Positions 12,301 to 21,300 of a stretch of 64,000 nt of DNA are shown here, in pieces (positions within the stretch are counted from its first letter, which is position 1; every line of letters starts with the position of its first letter). Location of the stretch: assembly GCF_014839805.1 (NCBI RefSeq), contig NC_051118.1, forward strand, positions 2,968,391 to 3,032,390, written 5' to 3'. The notes under the pieces were generated by a model that was given only the letters and a program-made list of their open reading frames with translations, did not search any database and was not told where the DNA came from. Origin of the DNA: Manduca sexta. Its lineage: Eukaryota; Arthropoda; Insecta; Lepidoptera; Sphingidae. Position numbers and translations under genes: made by a program.

Positions 12301-13331
12301 AGTAGCATAGCTTGCCTAGAGGGGCCCTATATCTAAATTTGTTGGGGGCTCTTCAGGGCAGTGTGAACTTTTGAGCGCTTAGTTTAACGTAGGTATGGGC
12401 CAAGAGGGGCCCTGATGCTCGGGGGCCCCATATCACTGATACAGCAATAGCTATGCCCCTGATCATGACTAAAACAGATTCATGACCACAAAAAATAAAT
12501 CAAGTGAATTGATACAATTGCAAAAGGAAAAACAAAGGCTTTGAAATGAGCTATTTAATGGATTGTATTTGCTATAATTTTCTCACAATGTTTTGAAGAC
12601 TGCAGCCCTCATGGCCCCATGACCAAGGCTGCAATGTGTTTGAAATGTCTAACAATTGGTGTAAACTTGGAAATCGTTAAACAAAGATATGATTAAACCT
12701 CTAAATTATTGTTAATATACTTTATCAATTTATTATTTTTATTGAATTAATAAAACAAACATTACAAGGACCGAGTTGCATAATTTTATAAAAACGAAAT
12801 ATAAAAACTTTTTTGTGCTAAGAATGTTGATCTCTTGATTCTGATAATAAATTTGGCCTTAACCTAAGAAAAAAAACGACACTACAAGTTGCGAAATTTC
12901 AAGAAGGTACTAATTATTGGCCTTAAGACCTAAATAATATATATATGTTATCGGATTACATTTCAATTGGTTGTATAAAGAATTTAACCGCCAGCAGTCA
13001 TGCGATTATCTTAATTTATTTGACAAGATAAACGCGCCACTAAATAAATATTTAAAGCGCACAAAAAATACGTAAGAATAAATATTAAACTACACCTGCG
13101 TAAGTTATTATCAAAATTGCTTTATATGTGTAATAAAAACGCTATAAAATATTTCCGTCATATTTTTTCTCGTGAAAATTTACACAATATTTTCCTTACC
13201 TCGGACAACAAAGGCGCCCTGTCTAGATGCTCTGAAGAGGCAAAGGCCGACTCGAAATACGCTCCCCGGCTCCTGGACTCGTACCTGGAGCCTCCGTCGT
13301 CCCACATCCTAGCTTCGAGCTCGTCAGACAT
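302..13331 (-). CDS. Zinc transporter, CDF/SLC30 family (ZnT2/3/8-like), 3' part outside window
   Basis: Family role: moves Zn2+ out of the cytosol into vesicles or organelles, probably in exchange for protons. Coding exons in order: 13331-13200, 4963-4835, 3071-2909, 1902-1711, 485-302. All have AG acceptors and GT donors with matching phases, giving 266 codons plus 2 nt before the left edge cuts the gene. Seen: a soluble N-terminus; a His/Cys patch HCHWKPH; four hydrophobic segments (TM1 around LLTALVLCGFFMVCELIGGY, TM2 around the next motif, TM3 from VLGAMVSVLLIWILTG, TM4 IMMIVSGCGVGFNVILAVVL); the CDF signature SDAAHMLSD with the TM2 metal site HxxxD intact; and a His-rich cytosolic loop with HHHSHGG. 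The C-terminal transmembrane pair and cytosolic domain are missing. The start chosen is the first ATG of exon 1; the frame is open further 5' but contains no ATG there. Intron 1 is 8.2 kb. Which SLC30 member this is cannot be settled here. Confidence 0.88.
1330..1600 (-). mobile_element. tRNA-derived SINE, family A copy
   Basis: On the minus strand it begins with a tRNA-like head: A-box-like TGGCGCAGTTG near 1590 and B box GGGTTCGAATCCG at 1538-1526. A body containing ATCACATCATGGGACGGAACAC follows (around 1440-1415). The same body recurs at 6110-6295, 11815-12015, 21910-22165, 37730-37960, 41715-41945 and 49130-49620, so this is an interspersed Pol III SINE family and not a tRNA gene. It lies in a zinc-transporter intron. 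Confidence 0.75.
2034..2345 (+). mobile_element. tRNA-derived SINE, family B copy
   Basis: The head AGCGGCGATAGCCTAGTTG is A-box-like. A conserved body with CGTGAGGAAACCTGCA and GCACTAGGCCAGCGTGGTGG follows, and the end is TACAGGGCTGATG. Near-identical copies in the same orientation lie at 6470-6785 and 50832-51175. This copy has lost the B-box region (compare GCAGGTTCAAAACCC in the second copy). Confidence 0.75.
2684..2835. repeat. Fold-back (hairpin) MITE in zinc-transporter intron 3
   Basis: A left arm from AAGCATCGGAATGTTTGC (2684) through the CGTGTCACGG region (about 2741) is mirrored by a right arm from CCGTGACACACG (2777) to GCAAACATTCCGATGCTT (2835). The arms are about 58 bp with few mismatches around a 35-bp centre. 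It starts 74 bp inside the intron after the exon-3 donor. The structure is that of a non-autonomous DNA transposon; the family is unknown. Confidence 0.75.
3089..3427. repeat. Palindromic MITE (family H) beside zinc-transporter exon 3
   Basis: The terminal repeats are CCCCCTTATTCATAGACG at the left and its complement CGTCTATGAATAAGGGGG at the right (ending near 3427). The body is itself a fold-back around GTTGTGATTGGCTAATAT. A partial second copy lies at 32519-32712 in DDX27 intron 8. Flanking TTAA/TTA hints at a Harbinger- or piggyBac-like target, but this is inference. About 108 bp at the left, including flanking sequence, is tandemly duplicated (3075 and 3183). Confidence 0.75.
3500..3705 (-). 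mobile_element. SINE-like repeat, family C copy
   Basis: It shares the family C core, read on the minus strand: GATCAGCCTGTGTATATCCG, AGGCCGGCATA and GTGTCGACTGG. The same unit recurs at 4190-4330, 10830-11215, 11525-11645, 20212-20362, 49268-49508, 52970-53150, 58010-58215 and 61890-62112. Many copies end with an A-rich tail after CTTACCATCAGGTGCAGTG. Confidence 0.65.
4190..4340 (+). mobile_element. SINE-like repeat, family C copy (5'-truncated)
   Basis: Contains GTGTCGACCATTTCGGGATC, AGGCCGGCATAATTGGAGGG and the end CTTACCATCAGGTGCAGTCA followed by a short A-run. It lies in zinc-transporter intron 2. Confidence 0.6.
5705..5880 (-). repeat. Interspersed repeat, family J copy
   Basis: Contains CAGTTCGGAAAGCAGTTCTC and GAAACTCTGGTGTTGCTC. 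Its reverse complement is at 39415-39560, and a shortened copy is at 35195-35325. The 3' side of the plus-oriented copies ends in TTCAAATAAATTAATTAA, which suggests the end of a retroelement. Confidence 0.55.
6110..6295 (-). mobile_element. tRNA-derived SINE, family A copy (5'-truncated)
   Basis: On the minus strand it runs from a degenerate B-box region (GGTTCGCATACCGG, near 6250) through the body with ATCACGTCATGGGACGGAAC. The A-box end is missing. Confidence 0.65.
6470..6785 (+). mobile_element. tRNA-derived SINE, family B copy
   Basis: A more complete copy than the one at 2034-2345. It retains the head TAGCCTAGTTGGGTGTGG and the B-box-like GCAGGTTCAAAACCC before the conserved body, and ends in TACAGGGCTGACG and an ATT repeat. 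Confidence 0.75.
7017..7172. repeat. Fold-back MITE (family F) copy
   Basis: Left GCGAATGTTAAACATTGAAA and TTTTTTCGCGGCTT are mirrored by right AAAACCGCGTTGAAATCCG and TTTCAATTGCGTGTTAAATA. Related copies lie at 23125-23465 and 33995-34200, and half copies at about 9420-9560 and 60488-60610. It abuts the Helitron-like element at 7175. Confidence 0.6.
7175..8065 (+). mobile_element. Helitron-like non-autonomous element (family D) with four tandem monomers
   Basis: It starts TCTATACTATTATATAAAGC after an A, followed by a GTTT microsatellite. Four direct repeats of about 122 bp follow (GCTAATCTCAGGAA phases near 7239, 7363, 7484 and 7606), each with CATCACGCTAT and AGGAGCGGAGCAGT. The 3' module is ACAAAGTCCCCCGC ... 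GCCGCGGGCAAATGCTA. TC...CTA(G) ends and insertion between A and T are Helitron hallmarks; assignment to the Lep1-like lepidopteran Helitrons is from memory. No transposase is encoded. Confidence 0.7.
10018..10199 (-). mobile_element. Short Helitron-like element (family E)
   Basis: On the minus strand it starts TCTATATATATAAAAATGAATC and ends GTCTGTCGGGTCAGCTAG followed by T. A fuller copy is at 20476-20734 and a minimal copy at 31897-31980. Shared internal sequence: CAGCGATTGACAGAATGCGC. Confidence 0.7.
10830..11215 (+). mobile_element. SINE-like family C copy interrupted by a LINE 3' tail
   Basis: Family C sequence (GTCGCGGTCCGGAATCAGCC ... AGGCCGGCATAATTGTGTCG) stops at about 10943 and resumes at about 11121 (ATAATCATCTCTCGTCAACC ... 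CTTACCATCAGGTGCATTG, A-run). The insert, read on the minus strand, ends GGGAGGCCTATGTCCAGCAG ... GGCTGAAATGATGA, the typical 3' end of a lepidopteran LINE. Confidence 0.6.
11525..11645 (-). mobile_element. SINE-like repeat, family C fragment
   Basis: Complement of the family C 5' half: ATCCGGATAGTGACCACC through GTGTCGCGTTCTGAGATCAG. Confidence 0.55.
11815..12015 (-). mobile_element. tRNA-derived SINE, family A copy
   Basis: On the minus strand it has the B-box remnant GAGTTCGAGCCCCG near 11995-11980 and the body with TATCGCATCATGAGATGGG. The tRNA-like head is truncated. Confidence 0.6.
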
Positions 13332-14011
13332 TCTGGCGCCCGAGTGTCGCAAAAAATAAGCAAAAAATTTTTCACCTCACTAAACACATATTTACGAAAT
13401 TCTCACTAAAATTGAGCAAAGATTGTCACGCGTTGCGCTTGCTTGTTTAGTTTATTATATTTTATCATATAATTGAGCTTAAATTTAGAATGAAACTTAA
13501 TAAAATTGTGATAAATAATTGCCGAAGTACAAGCTATAACAGCTAGCTTTTTCCTCGGCTGAACGGCGTTTGCGTTCTAAAACTTGAATCAAGACAAAGT
13601 GGTACTCACGGATCTTAAACCAATTGTTGAATTATTTTATCTATTATAGTTAAATTGATTAATGTGGTAAATATATCTAAATATTTGCAAATAAAATTTT
13701 TATTAATGTTAAATTATCAAGGGAATTACAATTATTAATATTTTGATATTTAAGTAGCAAAATTGCACAGGTTTCAAAACACTTTTATTTTGACATATCT
13801 CGATGACAGCAATCGATAAGAATGCGTTCATCGTGCTCATTTACATAATTCTGTATCACAACAATGAACCAATTTGAATAAAATTGAAATCAAAAAACAC
13901 CGGCTTCATTTATATTCTTTACGGTAGTATATTTCATTGTGTTGTAGGTATTTTTTTGTATTACCCATAGGCACCACTACGCATTTGTATTTGCCTGCAA
14001 GCGTCTAAAAA
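13332..14011 (-). promoter_or_regulatory. Presumed 5' UTR and promoter region of the zinc-transporter gene
   Basis: Upstream of the exon-1 ATG on the minus strand. The first tens of bases continue the open frame and are more GC-rich than the surroundings; farther up it becomes AT-rich. I find no TATA box or metal-response-element core (TGCRCNC) that I would defend. The transcription start is unknown. Confidence 0.35.
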
Positions 14012-14531
14012 TTTATCTATCTATAAAATTACATAAAGATGAAAAGTTTGTTTGTTTGTACGAACGCGCTAATCTAAGAACCTACTGAATCGAATTGAAA
14101 AATTATTTTGGTGTTCGAAAGATCATTTATCGAGAAAGGTTATATTGTAGGCTTTATAACATCACGCTATAACCAATAGGAGCGGATCAATGAAGAATGT
14201 TTCAAAAATGGGGAAATTTTATTATTATTGAGAGTTTTTGTTGCGTACGCTGAGTAAACGGCTTGAGTCACGTAATAAATATGTATGAAGAACTAAAGTT
14301 CCAAAAACATATAAGTACTTATTATTAAACAAAGTCCCTCGCGGTATTTGTCAGCCTGTTTGAACTGGATAAACACAAAAACCTCCCAAGTGATTTCGAT
14401 GAAACATGGTACGGGGATAGTTTGAGACCCTGGGAAGGACATAGACTACTTTATATCTCGTGAAAATATATATATCAAGATATTTATCCTGGAAAAACTT
14501 CAACGCTGGCAGAACCGCGAGCAAAATCTAG
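14012..14531 (+). mobile_element. Helitron-like element (family D), single-monomer copy
   Basis: Starts TCTATCTATAAAATTAC, continues with GTTTGTTTGT and one GCTAATCTAAGAACC monomer with CATCACGCTATAACCAATAG. The 3' module is ACAAAGTCCCTCGC ... GAGCAAAATCTAG followed by T. Compared with 7175-8065, the tandem units are absent. Confidence 0.65.
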
Positions 14532-14639
14532 TAAATAGATAAAGGTTATGCGTTCGTATCAGCGTATTGTTACTTCAATCTATGTTGCATCTGATGAGAT
14601 CATATCATTAATATTAAAACTACAAAATAAAACAAAATC

Positions 14640-17600
14640 ATAAGATTAAACTTTTATTGAAATATAATAGCTTTCATAAATTAAACAACCGCATGACGTT
14701 GATCGAAAAAATTATACTAACATTATAATATCTTATGGGAAATAACACTGCAAAGGATGTATGGATTATGTGTAGATTTCCAAACATGCTGCTTGGATAT
14801 TACTTAAAGTTTTATAATTTGTTTATGCTAAATATTTATCTAAATTGAACATTTTGCACGTACAAAATCCGCGCAAAATAAAATGCTAGAATACAAACTT
14901 GGAGAATAAAAATGTATGTAAATAACAAAACATTTGATTTATCGATAGTCGATATTTACGTACATCACTACTACACAAGAATATAAAAGGGGACAACACA
15001 CAAAACATCGCATATTATATTATTTAAATGGGTATATCACATAAAATAAATGCATTTAAAAATCTGACGACGCATGCTGCATATCGATTTAATAAAAAAT
15101 CTAAAATAAAACAATTTCACCTAACATTTACTCATATGACGCATTTGCTAAAGGTTAATTAAAAAAAATACAAGACCAAGAATCGCATTAATTCTGCCAA
15201 ATCTTATTAATACACAGCATGAGTCGATAGTACAAAAAACGCAATGTTATTTCTTAAGATATGCAACAGCCGCATCGTGGTCGTTATAAGCCATTCCCTC
15301 TGCACGCAACCTAACCCTTCCTACCTACATTGACAAAGATTCGCTGAATGCAACCATAGACGTACCTAGAAGAGGGCCGGGTTCGTGACCACCTCAGAAT
15401 AGCGCAATGCCCACTCCCAGATCATAGAAGCTGCCCACTACATTTTTTGAACCATCAAAATAATTATACCTCGACCAATAAAATAAAAAATCTCACCATG
15501 TTAAGGTGAAAAATGGAACTAATATCTTGTACTGGCAAAGATCACTTTAAAACAAAAAAGCAAAAGTGTCGCCTCCGAAACGGGTTTTTATTTGGTGGTA
15601 TAAATTTATAATCATAAGGACAAGTTCGTTGTGTTCTTTAAAACCAACTTTATGTCACCTTGCTAGACAAAAAAACATCAATATATCTTGTTTTCTAACT
15701 CAAACTATTTACAATTGTTCATTTTGAACGTCGCGTAAGATATTTTACTAGTATTACTGTTATCAAAATTAAGTACATGCTCATAAATATTTTTGTGGTA
15801 CACAAATTCTTTGTCAATGTAGGAAGATCTAAGCTATTTATATGTTACCTTTATAACCAATTCAAATCCATTACTACTCCCGGAACCCGTCGTCACCAGA
15901 TCCAAATATTTTAGTGTTGATAAAAATCATAACAGCTCCATGTAATAATGCTGAGCCGATGCGCAACTAAGATGTTAGTAATCATTGATTGATATGAAAT
16001 ATTTTTTGCTAGCAAAATCGTGACGTTGGTTGCCATAAAATCGGCGAATTTTTGCCAGTGGCACCTTAAGTATCTGAAGCCGACCCTTATTATCGATTGG
16101 ACATTTCCATAATCGATCCTAATCACTCTTTTCGATTAATCGCAAAAGCCAATCAGAACAAAGTAATTATTGACACGCTTACAAATGACTTATTTTAATT
16201 AGTTTATTCTTTTTTAAGATTAGGCTAGGCATCTATAGAAAATCGCACAAAATGCACGGCTGCTCTCAGCTCGGCAATGTTCAGAGCTCAGCTGAATGGC
16301 GACATGAATTTAATCTATTGGTTAACAATTTTCTTAGCTCTGCTCTGTTTACATGTTGAACTATTCTGAATTACGCACTTTAATGTGGTATATGATATGT
16401 TAAGATATTTTTGTCTTTATCTATACTAGAATTCAAGACTTATCTTTAAAACATTATACCTAAAATTTCTAGACAAAAAATATTTTCACAAGCAATCGAT
16501 TTTCAGAAAACACAGAATCAGTTCGATTTTTATCAACACTAACATCTATTTCATATTCTTATTGCAACACAAAATTCAATACATTTATTGGAATGCTAAT
16601 GGACTATCGAATAAATATTTAACATCTTGTTTACACTAAGCAAAATAGTAACGTGATATTTGGTCGATGAAAAATATATATTCTTAGGTCTCTGCACACA
16701 ATATTGTAAATGTGAAAGGACCTTTCAAGGAATTACGAATATGTTTAATTTGTACAATAGATAATGCTCGAGGTATGATGAAAGGAACATAACGCAAAAA
16801 TATCTACACTTTATTATGGACAATATGTTTTGAAATACTGTAAATATCATTCTTTGAGTCTAATTAACGATCAATAATTTGCTCCATTTTTCTGAGCTAT
16901 GCGTAATGTCTATTTTTTTTTGTTATCGATTTGTCTACTGATCTATTATGTAGCACTGTATTAATCAATAATAACAATTACATTTATTAATTTAACATTT
17001 CAAAATTCCAACACTCAAATTGCCAGTACTCACATTGAAAAAAAAAAAAAAAAAAAACTTTTTTATAACTTTTACTGTACATCATTTTAATTGACATACA
17101 TCACAATGCTAACATCGAAGTAAAAAACTGAAAAATATAAAAGAAAAAAATCCCAATTATACTTCGCAGTACTTTCTCTTTCAGGGATCTTCACTTAGTG
17201 TTTGATATACAGTTTTTTACTTTTGCGTTTTCGTGAGCTCATCTTCTATCACAATGAAGTATTGACCTCGATTTTTTGTCGCAACTTTTTGCTTAATTTA
17301 TCTGCTTTCACTGGCAATCGGCGTGTTGAATTCTACATTTGAATTCGACGTGAATATTTCTAAAAATGTGCAGTAAAGGAAAAAGTTTAAAAATTTTAAA
17401 TGTAAATACTTTTTAGATAAAATTACTTATCGATACAATTTATCGATAATTTAACGACGGCTTAGAGAAAGGTTCCGTGGATTTAAAATCTTATTTCTAT
17501 TTCTTTGTCGAAATTTCGTTTTTGTAGCATGTTAAGTAGAAGATTTTTTGGTAAGACATAAGTTCATTTAACTATATAATTATGATAGTTTTTTTGTATT

Positions 17601-18343
17601 GTGGTCGGCAGTGGTGTCATATATATAAACAATGTTTGTAATTTGGAAAAATGAATAAAAAATTAATTAGTATATATATAATATTTTTAACACATTCAGT
17701 GTGGTGTCATGCCTATGCCAATGACATTATTTCATTGTATCTGTTTCAGATTTCTGCCTAAATCAATACACCACCTAAAGAACTTTAATAAAATGACAGA
17801 TGCATAAAATGTTTACATGTCTGTATTCGCTTATTATTTTAGACGAAGTATAACTGTAGTATAACATAAATTATGATAAAAGTTTATTGAATCGTTCGAT
17901 TTTGAAATAAAAGCTAAAAAATGCCATCTTATTAAAGTACAATTTTATATGGTCGAGTCGCAGTAATGAAATCATTGGTACACACACTCCCACCAAGACT
18001 GGAATCTGAATGAATTACGAAATCCCACAAATTAGAGTCTGACATGAAAGCTCTGACATTCTTGAAATACATTTGCAGATGCAGAGCCCTTGTCAGTCGA
18101 TTATCGATGGACCTAATATCGTATTATCGCTTGACAGTCGACATCTTTATTATAGATTTCAGGTGAGAGTGTACAAAAACAGACCTTGCTAATTGCTTAG
18201 CTATCCTATTCTTGGAGGGTAAGCAGAGACACCCCTCACAGAAAATGAATCAGGATATAGTGTGTGACACCGCTGCGAGCACAATACAGTAGAGGGAAGC
18301 TCGGCTGCGCGCTACACGACGACCACTAGCGACAGGTCGTGGA
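14640..18343 (-). other. Possible long 3' UTR of Sac1, otherwise intergenic
   Basis: 3.7 kb downstream of the Sac1 stop with no recognised repeat or exon, unlike the rest of the window. Candidate polyadenylation signals on the minus strand (AATAAA) are at 17888-17883 and 14658-14653. A 19-base A-run lies near 17040. Either a short (about 460 nt) or a long 3' UTR would fit; sequence alone cannot choose. Confidence 0.35.
17883..17888 (-). terminator. Candidate proximal polyadenylation signal of Sac1
   Basis: TTTATT on the plus strand reads AATAAA on the gene strand, about 455 nt after the stop codon. AT-rich sequence with no strong GU element follows. Confidence 0.35.
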
Positions 18344-21300
18344 TCATAAAGAGTGCGGCGGCGGCAGGGCGCGCGCGGCGGCGAGCCCGCCCGCGTCCAG
18401 CCGCGGCCAGTCCACGAACTCCTTGCCGTGCCTGTGGGGGGAACAACTATTAGTTTACGCCACTATTTCTTTTTTTTTTTTTTTTTTGATACCTTGATTA
18501 CGCCTCACGTTCGCCGACTCCCTATTACAAGGTTCTATGTTATATCTTTTCGCTAGTTCACTACTTCAACGTTGAATATTATATTTGTTGTCAAAATTAA
18601 ATTATATATATCACATGGTCTTTAGTAAAAATATTTTCAGCGAAAATTTTCAATAGAACATTAAATTATTGTCTTTTCTAATTTTTACAAATATAGAAAT
18701 TTAAATTTCATATTTGGAAAATAAATAAAAAGTAACAGAAGACCTTGACCAACCAACGCCAACGAGCCAACGCGTTGTGTTTTAGGCGTGCTGCGCGTGC
18801 GGCTAGCACACAACACGTGTCTATCTATTTACGCCTGTCTCACTCACTCGCGGCGCGCCATCAGACGCCAGTGCGAGACAACACCTCCATGGATCATACG
18901 TCACATTAATAGATAGTTCATTGTTTTGGCACCGCAGTCTATGTGTCAATGCAACTAAACGTCGAGATTCTCTCCGAGAATTGCTGGGGTTCACCGATAG
19001 GTGGCATAAAATGAGTACCACTGCCTATCTTGGCTTACAGGAGATGCAATAGTGCATTTTCTTCCACATTTTATTGGTAGAAATTTATTATCACATATAC
19101 TTTTATGCTATAAATATTACCTAAATATGAAGGAGAGTGTGGCACCGACGGCAGCGCCCCAGAACATGAGGTAGAGAAGCACCTCGCTGGTGTACCGAGA
19201 CGGCAGCGTTGCGCTTGCGCAGAACATCGACACCGCCACCAGCAGTACCGACGGGAACTATGTAACAAAACAGTTAAACTATAGATATCTAAAAGCTATA
19301 AAAATACAATCGATATTATTAAGATAATTAATATCGATAACATACTGAGAGAAAGAAACTAAGATCGATAAAAAACAACAGCAACTATAGAAAATAAAAT
19401 AACGATAATAATAGACAATATTAAAGGAAATAATAACCATAAAAAATCTAAGATAACTATTAGTGTGTCAAATCAAATAATCACTTCGAACACCAATAAC
19501 ATTGCTGCCCTAAATATCGATATTAAACAATAGTCCAAAATCAAAAATAGTTTTGAAAAATTCATCGACATATTGGAAGCTTGAGGTTAATATTCTATTG
19601 CGGTCCATGGCCGAAATTATTTATAGCATGGCAGCATGATCTTTAGTGTAAGCCAAGTCTTTATAGATCGAATTAAAAAAAAAATCTAATGCACCAATTC
19701 GCTGGATGCAGTCCGAAACCAGCCGATCAGAATAGATATCTTTAGGCGAGTTACTCTCACCATTGGATATATACTGTGGCGGATGTGGATTTATCGACTT
19801 ACTGTAATGTATTTCCAGTCTCTGTCGCGCCGCAGCGGACAGGGCACGGCGCTGCCCTCGCCGTCCCTTATCACGTATTTGCCTAGGAACAAGTCGATTG
19901 AATCCTGGAATAGATACATTATTAAAGTATGTTTAATTACATTTATGACTTATGGTAGTAACAGAACCAGATTTAAGTAATATAAGGGGGGAAAAGTATT
20001 AATTCTCGCTCACGAATATATGGAATATTATATACATAATTCAAATAATTAAACTGGTTTTGATGTTGGATGAAATCAGAAAATTTCAGGTTTTTAAGTA
20101 TTTACCTTACCGCGAAAATCGAATGCCCAATTTTTCTTATTGCAATAATCTTAACAGAACTCTAAATATATTTAAAATCTAGTAATAGTAGAATATTATA
20201 ATCCTGCATATGATCTGTGAATATCCTATTTCGAATACACCGGCATAATTATAACAACTCGCGAGGTATAACCATCTCTCGACACTATCGCAACGCCATC
20301 CGACATACAGGAGCAGTGGACTGATGGTAATTATCGACTTTGTCACACCCGTAAAAAAATAAAGGCATCAGCGTGTCACAAATTTACGTCACGCATTTGT
20401 TTTGTTTTATTTTGTCTATTTGTTTTGTTCACACAAGCGTCTTGGTGCATTTCCACTGTAAGTTGAGATACTTAATCTATATATATAAAAATGAATCCCT
20501 ATTTCCCTTGGTCACGCCATCACGCGTGAACGGTTGGATCGACTTCACTATTTTTTGTTTGTTATGTTTGTTATTGTCAAGAAAAGGTTCTTATGAAAGA
20601 AAAAACTAAAAAAATTGCGCGGAAAATTAGAAAATTCAAGAAAACTTAACGACACTATTATTTACATAACTGTCAGCGATTGACAGAATGCTCGCTGCAA
20701 ATCGATAGTCAGCAACGTCTGTCGGGTCAGCTAGTTGATAAATAAATAAAGATCAACGGGACACCCACCTGCCTAAACCCGTCACTGAAGTTGTTCTTGT
20801 AGTATCGAGTGAGGGAATTAACTCCATCCCTCATGAGGCCGAGATGCGTCCTTTTGCCGGTGCGAGTGAAGTCGGTCTTCAGCGCTCCCGTGCCGGAGTA
20901 CTGGATCGATATCATGTCCGCGTGGTCAGCCCATACCTGCGATGAGATTTATTTGGATATGGTTCGAAGGACCAATATTTGAAAAATATTGATTTATTTA
21001 CCGACGATTTTAATAAGCTCAAAATAATTATATGACGGTGTCCTCTTTACAAACTTGTAAACAACTTTGAGCGAGCAATCGTCCGATGGACACGTCACTA
21101 GGCTCCCCTCCACAGTTCTATAAAGGGCGGCGCACGCGCAGCGGAGCGGAAATTAACAGCATGATTGGTGTTTTATTTGTAAAATAGAGGACCGCATGCC
21201 GATACATACATAAGTTTGTATATCAAACTAATTTAACCCTTTGTGTTTACAATGTGACAAAAAACACGTCACGACTTCGTGTCGTTATTGTGATTGGTTA

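Larger units (their letters stand above)
4964..13199. other. Intron 1 of the zinc-transporter gene (8.2 kb), repeat-rich
   Basis: Bounded by the donor GTAAGG (13199) and the acceptor TTCCAG (4964-4969) of the minus-strand gene. It contains SINE A copies (6110-6295, 11815-12015), SINE B (6470-6785), a fold-back (7017-7172), Helitron-like elements (7175-8065, 10018-10199), SINE C copies (10830-11215, 11525-11645) and a shared interspersed fragment at 5705-5880. I find no convincing exon in the remainder. The longest open frames are 100-130 codons and coincide with repeats. Confidence 0.65.

Noticed and set aside
13332..13352. Extending the zinc-transporter N-terminus to 13352
   Set aside because: The codon there is TTG. 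The first ATG in the frame is 13331-13329.
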